Positions 35,108 to 46,289 of a stretch of DNA of 64,000 bases are shown piece by piece. A model generated the notes under the pieces. The model was not told the origin of the DNA. It was given only the letters and a program-made list of their open reading frames with translations, and searched no databases. The stretch comes from Allantophomopsis cytisporea (taxonomy: Eukaryota; Ascomycota; Leotiomycetes; Phacidiales; Phacidiaceae). The DNA is taken from contig CP103036.1 in the NCBI GenBank assembly GCA_024752435.1, forward strand, positions 1,302,001 to 1,366,000, written 5' to 3'. The position numbers were made by a program, and so were the translations under genes. How positions within the stretch are numbered: position 1 is the first letter of the stretch; the number at the start of each line of letters is the position of its first letter.

Positions 35108-35616
35108 TTTACAATTTCCCGAGCGCGTTCACAATTCGTATTGTCGCACAAAATGCGTGGTCCGATAGCTGCGAGAGTCTCGAAAAGAAAGGCGCAGATC
35201 GCGTATTGCTGCTGATGGAGCAGAGTCGTACGCGTATTACTTATATCGAAGTTCGCATGCGATTCGATGTATAGAGATGCGACGTGTGCGCTTGTGGGGA
35301 TGGAAACGTTGATGGTCTTCACTTGGCGTTCAAGTCGCGTTCGATGAGTTCCTGAGATGTTCGCGAGTGACAGCCATCCAGCACGAAGCGAGACGGAAAT
35401 CTGGAGTATCATCACGTGATATTGTTCCGCTGATCGTGATGCTCATGCCTGAGGAGAGAAATGTGCCGGGCGAGGGCGGAACGAATTGCGTTCACCAGTT
35501 TACCTCGGGCGGGTCCTGGTTCAAAGCTCTCCCCGCGAATCGGTGACATATGACTTGACTTGTCTTGACTTGTCTTAACTTTCACGAAGTGCTCGGGAAG
35601 TTCAACAAATTTCAAA
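35108..35616. promoter_or_regulatory. Bidirectional promoter SWI3 / ETF alpha
   Basis: The start codons of two divergent housekeeping genes lie 509 bases apart. The interval carries a perfect 10-bp palindrome ATCACGTGAT at 35411-35420 and a tandem GACTTGTCTT-like repeat at about 35554-35580, close to the ETF alpha ATG. Regulatory role inferred. Confidence 0.55.
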
Positions 35617-36712
35617 ATGCTTTCAACTGCAGGTCGATCCGTGTTGCGCCAGGCGCGTACACAACTGAGAGCGAACGGTCCATCGCCTTTCAACTCTTTC
35701 TCCGCCTACCAAAGATTATTATCCACCCTCGCTATTCTCGAGCAGCGCGAGGGCAAATTGAACAATGGTTCATTGAGCGCCGTCACTGCGGCACAGAAGC
35801 TCGGAGGATCTATCACTGCTTTTGTTGCTGGTAGCAACATCAAGGGAGTCGCGGAGGAAGCTGCAAAGGTTGCTGGGCTCGATAAGATTATCGCCGTTGA
35901 CAATGGCGCATACGACAAGGTGATTCCTAAAGGAAATATGGCACGAAACTCCACTAATGAATTGTTTAAAGGGTCTCCCAGAGAACTATGCTCCTCTGCT
36001 AGTCGAGAACATCAAGAAGGGAGGCTTCACACATATTATTGCCGGCCACACTGCCTTTGGCAAGAACCTTATGCCAAGAGTAGCCGCCCTCCTCGATAGC
36101 CAACAGATCTCCGATATCACTGCCATCGAGAACGAGAACACATTTGTGCGCCCAATCTACGCTGGTAATGCCATTGCAACTGTTGAGTCTTCCGACGACA
36201 TCAAGATTATTACCATCCGTGGTACTGCTTTCGCAGCAGCCGAGGCTACTGGGGGATCAGCCACCATTGAGGATGGTGTTGACCCTAAGGCGGAGTGTGC
36301 TACCGAGTGGGTATCTGAGGATCTTGCCAAGTCTGACCGACCAGATCTTGCAACAGCAGGCAAGGTGGTCTCTGGTGGTAGAGGCTTGAAGTCCAAGGAG
36401 GACTTCGACAGAATCATGTTGCCACTTGCCGATGTACTTGGCGCTGCTATTGGCGCCTCCCGTGCTGCAGTTGACAGTGGATATGCCGACAACAGCTTGC
36501 AAGTTGGACAAACCGGAAAGGTTGTTGCGCCACAGTTGTATTTGTGTGCCGGTATTTCAGGAGCGATTCAGCATCTAGCAGGTATGAAGGATAGCAAGGT
36601 CATCGCAGCTATCAACAAGGATGCAGACGCTCCTATCTTCCAGGTTGCCGATGTGGGACTGGTTGGAGATTTGTTCGATAAGGTTCCTGAGCTCACTGAG
36701 AAGCTCAAGTAA
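35617..36712 (+). CDS. etfA: Electron transfer flavoprotein alpha subunit, mitochondrial
   Basis: Mitochondrial matrix flavoprotein that, with ETF beta, passes electrons from acyl-CoA and other dehydrogenases to ETF-ubiquinone oxidoreductase. Two exons: 35617-35919 and 35972-36712. The 52-nt intron has a GTGATT donor, an ACTAAT branch and an AAAG acceptor. The protein is 347 residues, the normal family length. An Arg/Ser-rich N-terminus fits a targeting peptide, followed by LAILEQREGKLNNGSL. Family segments seen are GLPENYAPLLVENIKK, AGHTAFGKNLMPRVAALLD, FVRPIYAGNAIATV and the C-terminal FAD-binding signature LYLCAGISGAIQHLAGMKDS, then VIAAINKDADAPIFQVADVG. The donor starts with the less common GTGATT, but phase and protein continuity are exact. 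Confidence 0.97.
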
Positions 36713-37770
36713 GTGTGCCAAGGGACACTACTAAGAAAGTTCAGTAATTGTATAATAAACTACATTCGCATTTTGATACCTGAGCACACGAAACTCCAAG
36801 ACGGAGGCCCTTGCAACTGAACAACGCTCGACGAGACTCATTGAACCAAAAAGCTTCTTCTTCGATACGTTTACCCATGTGCAGTTCAAATGCCTGCGGA
36901 CATTGCAGTCATTTTCAGGATGAGTACGAATCTAAGCGCTAGTTAACTGAAGGAAAAGGGATATAAATATTTCAAGCTAAAATATCAAATAGAACAAGGA
37001 GATGCCATGGCAACCTTAAATAACAAAGAATAGATACAATGATTATTGTCTTTACATTTAATTTGTGCCCCCAAGTGACTTAAATGCCCTACTGAGAGCG
37101 CTCATAAATCCTAGGATATCATCACCGATTTCATTTGGCACACAAACTCGCTGATAAAAAAGCCCTTGATGACAAGGATACAGTCCATCGGCTACTACTG
37201 GTGATGTCAGGTAAGTATCTTTGCTAAGCAAAGAGAATTCCTCGTTCTTAAACATCTTCATATTCAGGTCGATGAGGCTGGTGCCGGTCGACTATCTATC
37301 TTATACCAACATTTCAGAAAGCTAACAAGCACAATTACTCATCGACCTCGTCAAAGCTTGTGATATATTTCGATGAAAAATCTTCATTTTACCTATCAAA
37401 CAGCCATAGTAAAATGAATTTGAGCCAGTTGTTTGGTTTGAAGTACAGTATTGTAAGCAATGCAAGCCATTGAAGTGTCAGTTCTAAGCTCATAGTTCGA
37501 TGCGACGCCCTTAAATTCAAAGCAGCCCTTTCCTAGTACAAATATTCTTCAATGAAAAACAGCCAAGCAATGCAACCACCCTTCTTCACAAACCAACCAG
37601 AACAAGAAAACCATCCATGCAATGACCATCCACATTTCACAAAACAAGTGAGGAGCATAAAAGGGCAGCGAGCGCTGTAGAGGGTGATCGAACCATAAAT
37701 CGACAACAGAGAGCAAACCGGGCGGCCTAATGAAGACATGCAACATGAATTGCTCGCTCGGCCTCTGCCT
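36713..37770. other. Convergent intergenic region after ETF alpha
   Basis: About 1 kb with no supported gene. A 67-codon minus frame at 37058-37261 reads protein-like but has no recognised family. The part near 37500-37770 is the 3' flank of the following minus-strand gene. Confidence 0.5.
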
Positions 37771-39450
37771 TCAGAAATAAAAGCCGTGCTCACCCTGTCT
37801 GACCTCTCGCCGAACATTCATCTGTTCCAGGACGATTGCACGATCTCTCTTGCCGCCCTCTGCAACAAGGTCATTAACCCATCTGGCAATGTTATCTCTC
37901 TGAGCCTCAGCGTATTCAACAGTACCTTTCAAGTAACCATTGAGAATTTCACAATTCTCATTCTCCTTTGGCCTATGGCAGCGTCTGCAACGGATTTCAG
38001 GGATCGTGCCACCCTCACGCCTGGTGCGACATTTCCACCAACCCGTCTTCCAGCCGATGGCTTCCCACTCTCTACCCTCATGGAAATTCTTGTCCCAACT
38101 GGAAGGCATTGGTGGCGCATTTGGGAGGTTCTTCTTCCAACCCTTTGAGAACTCATCCTGAAAAACGTATTCTTTCCAGAGCATATTCCATGCGGCCCAT
38201 CGCTCATTGGACGTCGAATCATTTCCTGGTTCTTTAGTGGTAAGGCTAATATCACGGGGCCACCAGTCTGGAAGTGTCGAGCAACAAGAATCTCTCTCTG
38301 GAAGGTTGATAGGTGCTCCATCTACGATGTGGTGTGTCTTACAAATTCTGCAGAACAGGAACTCAAGCTTGTCATTGATATAGTCATCAATGAACTGTCC
38401 TTTATTGTCGTGACCTGGGACACCTCCTGAGTAACAGATGTGATTGAAGTTGTACTTCTCTGATTTTCTGATAGCCTCTTGGCGCTTTTTAGCAAGTCTT
38501 TCTCCGAGCTTCATCATTTCGTCGGTGATGGTACAATACTCCTTGATAGCTGCCTCAGCATCTAAGGTAGGTTTGAAGCGTTGAACATAGGTTGAATTAT
38601 TTGGGTCTGTGGACAATTCGAAAGCATGATCTGGAAGGGGCGGAAACTGATCAAACACAATTCTTCCCTCATCAGCATGGAGCTGGATCGGCTTTGGAGG
38701 TCCAAGAAAGCCTCCCTTCAGAACTACAGACTTATGCAGGGTGTTTCTGTTCATGTTAGCTCTTGAAAAATAGGACATGAAAACGTATTCCTAGACAACA
38801 AAAGACAACATACTTATCATCTGCGGGCGATTGACGATTTGCAGATTCAATCCAGCTCTTGTTTGACTTGGGAGCAGTTCCGCTGTGGGATCGCGCACTC
38901 GAAGTCAGTAACAATCTGATATATAACACAGGGTGCTGGGGAACTGAGTTCTCTCTTGAAATGATGTTTCACAACACATCAATTTTCTTTCCCCCCAATC
39001 CCGAAGAGCGACTCTCACTTACAGAATATCGACAGATGCCTTTGGCAACTCATCCAAATGTAGACTCGAGAAAGCCTCAGTAATCTCAGCTTCATGATTC
39101 GTAGATCGGAGAGCATGTAGACTCATCAAAGGTGATCCTTGAATTCGCATACGAGGAATAACGCTGGCAGTATCAGAAGGAGAATTTCCATTCATATCAG
39201 AATAATCTCCCCATGTGATAGTCTCAGATAGCATAGATGGTGGTGTAGAAGTCTCCTTGCTGTCGCCATCAACGGGCTGAATAGTGCAGACGACATCTCC
39301 GTTGTCAACTTTAGTCGCAATTTCTCCTACATAAGTCGGAGGGGCTGTAAGGTGCTGAACAGCGTAAGAGTGGAGCAAGGATTGAGTGAGCAAACTCCTC
39401 GATGAACCAGAAGAGCTCGACATCTCGAGCTCGCTGCCTTCGGTGCTCAT
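37771..39450 (-). CDS. Uncharacterised Cys/Trp-rich protein
   Basis: I do not recognise this family. Three exons: 39023-39450, 38814-38882 and 37771-38761; phases agree, 495 residues. The first 140 residues are Ser/Thr-rich and probably disordered. The C-terminal two thirds is dense in Trp and Cys: FLFCRICKTHHIVDG, then a CC pair before LPDWWPRDISL, WAAWNMLWKEYVFQDEFSKGW, and a C-terminal WWKCRTRREGG / IRCRRCHRPKENENC cluster. The CxxC pairs could bind zinc, in the manner of small zinc ribbons (inference). The segments KPIQLHADEGRIVFDQFPPLP and ITDEMMKLGERLAKKRQEAI look structured. No signal peptide or membrane segment. The middle exon (69 nt) joins both long frames without a stop, which supports the model. 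Confidence 0.75.
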
Positions 39451-41600
39451 GCGATGCGTTGTCAGTTATCAAAGCAGATCAAGCGAACAATCAAGTTATC
39501 AAGAGAGACTTTCACTCGTAACGTAAATCTCGCCCAACGTCAAAATAATAGAATGAAGGCTTTCGTGTCCTTGGGTTATGGTGGTAATAAAGGTGTGAGT
39601 AAACGTGAAAACAGAAGAAACGTTGGGGGATAGGTGCAGTGGTTAAAGAACTTTCACCGGCGTGACAGGCAGCGACCGAGGGACTGCTCATACGGGAAAG
39701 GCATATAGTATCAGAATGAAGAAAGCACTCGTCCAATGAGCATCCTCGAATTTTGGTCATGGAACACGGGAGTCATTAGTACTATGAATTTTTGGGGGTT
39801 CAGTCCTAATTCAGTTTTATCTAACATTGCACTTTACTCAATAGAGATGATAGAAGGGCACCTCCATACAAGCTCTTGTTCGAGTACAGCAGCATTATAC
39901 TCCAAATGCATTGGGACCATATCTTACTCATGAGACTTGGGTACACAATCATCTTTAAAGTAATGGTACAGGCTAGAAAGATAATAACTAGAACCAGGAA
40001 TCAATAGATGTGCCGAATGCGCGTCATCATACATCTTGAGTATGCAGAACAGTAAGGTCAGAAATCAAGTCCGACTTCTCAGTAAATTCACAATAGTAAC
40101 TTCCTAGAAAGAACAGCATATGTCACAAATGAACCCATTCAATAAGCCCTCAAGAAATGTCCAAGTGTACTTAATTCCAACGCCCTTCGGCGCCCTTCAT
40201 GCAGTACAAAAGGCAAGACTTGAGCCTTTTCGTTGCAAAAACATTCTCAATAAACACAACAGAACCCAAAAAACTCATAGAAACCACTCGACGCCAAGAA
40301 AATCAAAGAGTCCTGAGAAACCAAGCAAAAACACCTTGATGCGATGAATAAGATCAGACCAATAGGCAGGCCCTATGACTTTTCCTCTTTAGTCAGCCCA
40401 AACCAAGGAAAGATGTTCGAGTCAAGCCTGTTCCCGTGACTGAGTCGCAACACCAACGGCCCGCCAGGGACTGGCGCAACTCTCACATGCCAGAAGTAGT
40501 ACTCTGTATGGAGAAGGGGGGTGTGTGATTGGCCAGCTGTAACTTCATGTCTTGACGACCGGCTTCAATGTCCACGTAGAACATAGGACCGAAATAATAA
40601 TAGAGACAACTGAAGAGACTATGCAAGAAATATTGGAGATGGTATGCTTGGTAGATTTCGGTTGAAGTGTTTGTCGAGTACGCCATTTCTGGTCATCTTT
40701 TTATGGGCAAAGACTGTTAACGTGAGCCGAAGTCTCCTATATAAATCCTTGAACAGAATTTTTCATATGCATATGACAGAAGTTATGACAAAGCGAAGTG
40801 GCCATGTTTATGCAAGAATCGAGGTAAAAGGATTGAGGAAGCTAGGGGAGGGCTGGTATAGAATACCACAGCGAGTACGGAGTGCTGTACAGAAGATCAG
40901 GAAAGAACCATACAATCACAAGATACGGTGAAGGTACTACGCTAACACATGTTGCGCCATCCATAACACCAAATTAAGAATGCATCACTCAGAGCAGGAA
41001 TAGACACGTTGTGAAATCTCAAACTTTTGTTCCTTAGAATTTGTCCCTCTTATACATCCAAGAATTTATAATCTTCTCTTCTCCTCCACAGCAGGACAGG
41101 AAACAGGACGCCCAGAAAACTCTCAACAAAGAGCAAAGGTATAGCTACGAAAACAAAAAGTTATCAATCTCTCACACCCCCTACACAAGCAATACGTCGA
41201 AAAAGCCGTCGGAAAAGCAAAACAAAATCAAATTGGTATACCACTTATTTCTTTATGTTCACCATTCGAACAACAAGGCAAAGCAAAAAGATGCGTAAAA
41301 TACGGACAAACAACAAGAGCAAATCCAGAATTCAGATGATAAAAAAGGATAAAAGTCAAAATAAGACGAGCGCCACGGGGAAAAGCCAAGCAAATGTAAG
41401 AACACCGTCGAAGAAACGAGCCAGTCGGGGGTATTTTGGAGTGGTATTCGCGCGCCAGGGTATATCCAGCCAGTTTGTACTTTCGAGAGTCGGCGCAAAC
41501 AAAATCAAGTAAGATCTAACATGAAAAAACAGAGGTGGTAGGTTGGGTGAGCCCGAAAACTCCTCCGAAAAAAAAGTGGTATCTCGAGTACGTCGTTCTT
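39451..41600. other. Intergenic region upstream of the Cys-rich gene / 3' of the KH gene
   Basis: 2.15 kb without a supported gene. The right part (about 40900-41600) is A-rich on the plus strand and is probably the 3' UTR of the minus-strand KH-protein gene. Open frames at 41041-41298 and 41255-41512 are low-complexity Lys/Ser/Asn reads of that tract. Confidence 0.5.
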
Positions 41601-44600
41601 TTAACGTGGTGGTCCAATGGGACCGGGGTATCCTGAATTGGTCGAATGAGAAGTTGAGGGTCTTCCGCTGTCGGTAGATCCTCGCATAATAGATTTGGGT
41701 GTAGCATCACCTGGATGCTGGCCCAGGTGAGAATTGAAGGGGGGCTTTCCAAAGTCGCCGCTGCTGCCACTGCCACTGCCATTTGATCCAAATTGGCGAG
41801 TTGGCCATGGAGCACCGTCGTCATCTGGAAGGTTGACGCCGCTGTCGTTCCAAGGATTGCGGTCGGCGTTGAAGCTGCGGCTACTTTCGATGGAGATGAG
41901 AGACGACTTAGAAACATTGCTGGAACCAAGCTTAAACAAGGAGTTAGCGGGGGACTGAGAGCTGTTCTTGCGTCGATCAAGGAATGACGAGATAGAAGAC
42001 ATGCTACCAGGCTTGCGGAGTTTGTCGAAGATGGTGCTACGCTCACGAGCAACGTCATCACCAAACGAAGTCTTTGTTGGGGAGTCTGTGGAGATTGGTG
42101 CTGGGGCATGTTGTAAAAGCTTAGAGTCAAAGAACTGAAGAGACTCTTCAAACGAATCCGACTTTGGTCGGGGGATGGAGCTCCGAAGGACGGTTGCATC
42201 GATGTTTTGAGTTGCGAACTTGGAAATCAAGAACTCAATGGCATCTCTGATGCCACCAGCGTTGTTACGAGTGTACGTTAGAAGAAGAGATTCGACTGGA
42301 CCTTGGTCTTCAGCAGCAGGAGATGGGGTTTTGTTCGGCTTGATGTCGACCTCATACGAGGCCTTCAATGGCTGAACAACTTCGACCTGGAACTCATTGG
42401 AGATCAAGAATTTGGTCAAGTCATCAGACTTTGGCAGAGTAAGTTCGTGGTTATCGGGGACCATTCCCTGTGATTCATTAGCATTGAAGGGGCATGAGTG
42501 AGAAGAATACCTACCAAGAACTCATCAACTGCCTGAGACACCTGCCACTCAGGTCCAGATACAACAACCTCATCACTAGCCTGTTCGGTGCTTGGGAAAG
42601 TGATCTTGCAATTCCACTTCTTCTCAAGCTCGTCAAGCTTCTGCATACGAGCAATGAGCTGTCTATGGTATAGTCGATCAATGACGACAGTTTGCGAAGT
42701 GAACTCAGAGTCCTATAAGAACGTATTAGTCCCTTCAAAGTGGCAACCCTTCCATCAGACATTACGTACCACACGATCAACCATATCCAAAATCTCTTCC
42801 TTGACTTTCTCCAAGTTTTGTGCATTGCGGGCAGGAGTACGGCAAATGACATTATCAACCTTGATGTCATCATCTTCGCGACCAACACCTCCACGATCCA
42901 TCGCATTTGAGAACTTAACAAATACAGAGTACTTTTTCATGATACGCTGGATATGCTGGCCACCAATGCCTATGATTCGTTTGTGGTACTGATCAGGAAC
43001 ATGGAACGAAATAGACGCAGGCATCTCTTGCTCGACCAGGTCCAGGCCAGATCTCATAGCATCGTAGTTTCCACCACAGACGTCAATGTTGAAGTTGTAC
43101 TCATTGAAACCATCAAAGATGATCTGAACACTGCTCTGACCCATGATCTTGTTGATTTTACCGTTCTTCTTTCCACTGACAAACTCCTTGTGCTCATTAG
43201 CAAGCTCAATCTTGACACGGATCTGGTACTGTGAACGGTTAACAAAACGTATTTGTGCAATGACCATCAAAGCCTCCTTGACGGCATCATCGGATCCAGT
43301 GATTGTAAAGGTCAATTTGTCGAAAGCAACATCTGCATCGGAGTTGGCGCAAATGTCGGACAGCATGTTTCGAATGTCTGCAGGCGTTGGATTGCGCATG
43401 CCATCTGGCTGTTGGATCCACCATGATGCGCTATAGAACTGCCCCGTAAGTGACATGAGATCCCGCACAGTCCTCTCTACATGAAGCCCTTCAAGACCTT
43501 GAATCCTGACCATTCGATGTTGGCTACCAAGCTGCGGGAAGAGAATAAATGTGCCGTTTGTCTCCATGATTTTGCGGACCTTGTCCATACGACCAAGCAA
43601 GATGCTATCGATCTTGGCGCTCGATACAGCCGCATCCTTCATGAACATCCGTTGGCGAGTCGCAAGCTCATGGATTCTCGCCTTTGCCACTTCGATATCA
43701 TTTTGTCTTTCGCCGGTAATGAAGACTTCGTCCGACGCGCGCCGGGTCGCACCTTTTGGAGTGTAGGCAAAAACTCGTGTGAATGGAGGTGGGAAGTATA
43801 TAGCAGTATTGGTGGCGGACTCGATGATTTTGATGTTCTTACGGGATCGTCCACACACAACCGTATGCATTGAAAGGTCTAAGCGTGTACCATCGATGAT
43901 TCGACCAAGCTGTGTGATTTATCAGCATTCCATACTCTCTCTTTCAACATATATAAAGACCTACCAGTTTATCAATATAAATCAGTACTCTCGTCTTTGC
44001 GTGTTCTGTGCTTTCCATGTCTCCGTAGATTGCAACTCGCCATCTCTGGTCCTTCCCCGTGTCTACTGTTCCATCAATCCCCGTTGTTGCTGGATTCAGT
44101 CTTGGCCCCAACAGAAAAATATCGACACCACAGAATTCGGAAGCATATGTCATATGTTCCATAAATGAGGACGTCAAAGCTGGTCCTTTCGGGTCGATAA
44201 TCAGACTCCCATCGATGTCTACAGTTGCACATTTCTACATATGTTAGCCCATCAAGGCCACCGGCTCCACCCAAAAAGATACACATACCAGAGCCAGAGG
44301 CGTGTCGTTCAAGATTCGTTCTCTCGCTTTGTGCACCAACTCCGGTGTTCCGGAGAGACAAACATTCGTGACCTGACCCTTAGCACGTTTCGGTTCCGAC
44401 GACTTGACATGTGCTTCGACCGGAAAGGAACTCAAGGTCATGTCTTTACACATTTGCCGGAGCTCAGCGACATTGTTGGCGTGCACCGGTAACTCGTGGA
44501 TGGGAACATCATCAGGCGCGTCTTCGGGGTGCGTCCATCGTTCGACGGCATCTTTCGTGGCCCAGACGATATCTTCGGTGTTGGGGCCGGCAAGGTTCGA

Positions 44601-44792
44601 AGCGAAGGGAACGTTGAAAGAATAGTGAATGATGGCATCGGGAGCTGGTGGTTGTGGTATCGGCATGGCACCGTGTGAAGGCTTCGAATGCGGTGCTGAT
44701 ACGGGCATGTTCATCTGTGGTCGTGAACCCATGCTGAAGCCAGGACCTGTCCAATGCCTCATATTTGCGAGTTTGTTCATGTTGAAGGACAT
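41601..44792 (-). CDS. Multi-KH-domain RNA-binding protein (Bicaudal-C/vigilin-like)
   Basis: Large cytoplasmic-type RNA-binding protein, likely post-transcriptional regulation. Five exons: 44289-44792, 43965-44234, 42770-43909, 42515-42712 and 41601-42467 (992 residues), all phases consistent. Repeated KH-like units are visible: VVCGRSRKNIKIIESATNTA, LLGRMDKVRKIMETNGTFI, KINKIMGQSSVQIIFDG, and the most canonical, HKRIIGIGGQHIQRIMKKYS, with a GxGG loop, followed by a further unit in exon 4 (DRLYHRQLIARMQKL...CKITFP). Some repeats lack a clean GxxG loop, so probably only some bind RNA directly. The C-terminal 180 residues are Ser/Asn/Gly/Pro-rich and disordered (GSNGSGSGSSGDF...STNSGYPGPIGPP). 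Start chosen at MSFNMNKLANM; the in-frame Met four codons later (44780) is almost as good, while upstream extension to 44918 looks like leader. Confidence 0.88.
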
Positions 44793-45213
44793 CGACAACG
44801 AGAGTCTGAGGCTCTTACAGTCGCGTGTGGGAGGTGGGCGTCGACGACCGAGCTGGGGGGGGGTTAAGAGAGCGACAACAGACAACAGGCGACTTTTTAT
44901 TTGGGTTGTGATGTCCAAGTCGTAAATTCGTGAGACTGTACCTTAGGACCTCGAAGGTAGGTACAGGTTTAAGTCACCTTGGTGAGTGAGTGAGTGATTG
45001 AGTGTGTGTGTGTGTGTCTCTCTCTCTCTGTCTGTGTCTCTGTTTAGACTTCCTGCTTTACTCGGCGTACTACTCTCTAGTTTCGATGGGATAGAGGTAA
45101 GCGAAAAGCGGCCGCAAAAGTATAGAAGGAGAGTAGAGAGGGATTTTGGGGGGGGATATGGGTTATTTGGGGGGTGGTGCTTGGGGGAGTGGGAGGGTGG
45201 TGGTGGTGGTGTT

Positions 45214-45297
45214 GGTGGTAGGTGGTAGGTGGTAGGTGGTAGGTGGTAGGTGGTAGGTGGTAGGTGGTAGGTGGTAGGTGGTAGGTGGTAGGTGGTA
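45214..45297. repeat. (GGTGGTA)12 heptamer tandem repeat
   Basis: Twelve perfect 7-bp units, followed by a variant unit and further GGT/GGTA copies. G-rich on the plus strand (quadruplex-prone), C-rich on the KH gene's sense strand. It lies about 420-500 bases upstream of the KH-protein start. Confidence 0.95.
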
Positions 45298-45486
45298 GGT
45301 GGTGGTAGGTGTAAGGGTTGGTTGGTCGTAGTAGTAAGGTAGTGTGGTATGGTGGTGTACGGTGGTAGTCAAGGAATCGAAGAGTGAGAGTAAGTGTTGT
45401 GTGAGATGATCAATTGAGTGTTGGTAGTGGCAATGTAATAATGAGATTGACGAATTGACTCGGAGTAATACACAGTAAACATAGAG

Positions 45487-45490
<4 letters not shown>

Positions 45491-45522
<32 letters not shown>
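45491..45522. repeat. (AGAC)8 microsatellite
   Basis: Eight perfect tetranucleotide units, seen directly. Confidence 0.95.
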
Positions 45523-45523
<1 letters not shown>

Positions 45524-45915
45524 TGCATACACGCACACACATATATAACACTGGGCTCCGAGGTTCTTTCTCTCGCTTTGTGTGAGGCGTGCAGAGGAGA
45601 GAGAAGAGAAGAAGCGTCTTACTAGAGTGAGGGGAGCGAGAGTGTAAAGACCAGGCGAGTGAGTGTGAGTGGTGCGTGGTGAGAGGTGAGAGGCGTGTAA
45701 TGCGTGGTGGTGCGTGGTGCGTGGTGCGTGATGCGTGGTGAAGGTTGAGTCCAAGCTCAAACAGAAAATTTAGAGTGTAGGGAATGCAAATATAATTCAA
45801 TTAGAATCACTCTGCACGCTATCATGTAACAATGATAATATACCAAGACAATGACAACACGAATACCAAACCATCAGAAGGAATCAAGCAGTCATGTAAA
45901 TTTGTGATACTATGC

Positions 45916-45950
45916 AAGAAGAAGAAGAAGAAGAAGAAGAAGAAGAAGAA
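45916..45950. repeat. (AAG)n microsatellite
   Basis: About eleven uninterrupted AAG units; on the plus strand they would read as poly-Glu, Lys or Arg depending on frame. Not judged coding. Confidence 0.9.
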
Positions 45951-46262
45951 CAAGAAGTGCACTTTACCAAGATCGCAATCGTAGTGGGCAAGGTAACCAT
46001 ATGTCTAAATGTTGTGGTGAGAACTCAATTATTGACGTTGATGTTGCCAAGGACGAGCCTTTGTACTTGTGTAGGTAGGCTGGCTCGAGAGGAGGAAGAA
46101 GAAGAAGAAGATGCATACCCAGATACTCTCAATACTTGCGTCGTACTTCATTTACTGCCCAAGATTCACACAGATGTCGTGTATCTATCTATCACCATCA
46201 TCATCAATCATCATCATACTCTCTCTACCTCTCAATCTGCTGTATAGATTCTTGCTATGTAA

Positions 46263-46289
46263 CGAGGATTTCGAGGATTTCGAGGATTT
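46263..46289. repeat. (CGAGGATTT)3 tandem repeat
   Basis: Three perfect 9-bp units in intergenic DNA. Confidence 0.85.

Noticed and set aside
45163..45800. Minus-strand open frames of 116-143 codons with Cys/Leu/Ser and Tyr/His/Leu/Pro repeats.
   Set aside because: They are reads through the AGAC, GGTGGTA and GCGTGGT simple repeats; two overlapping frames are equally open.
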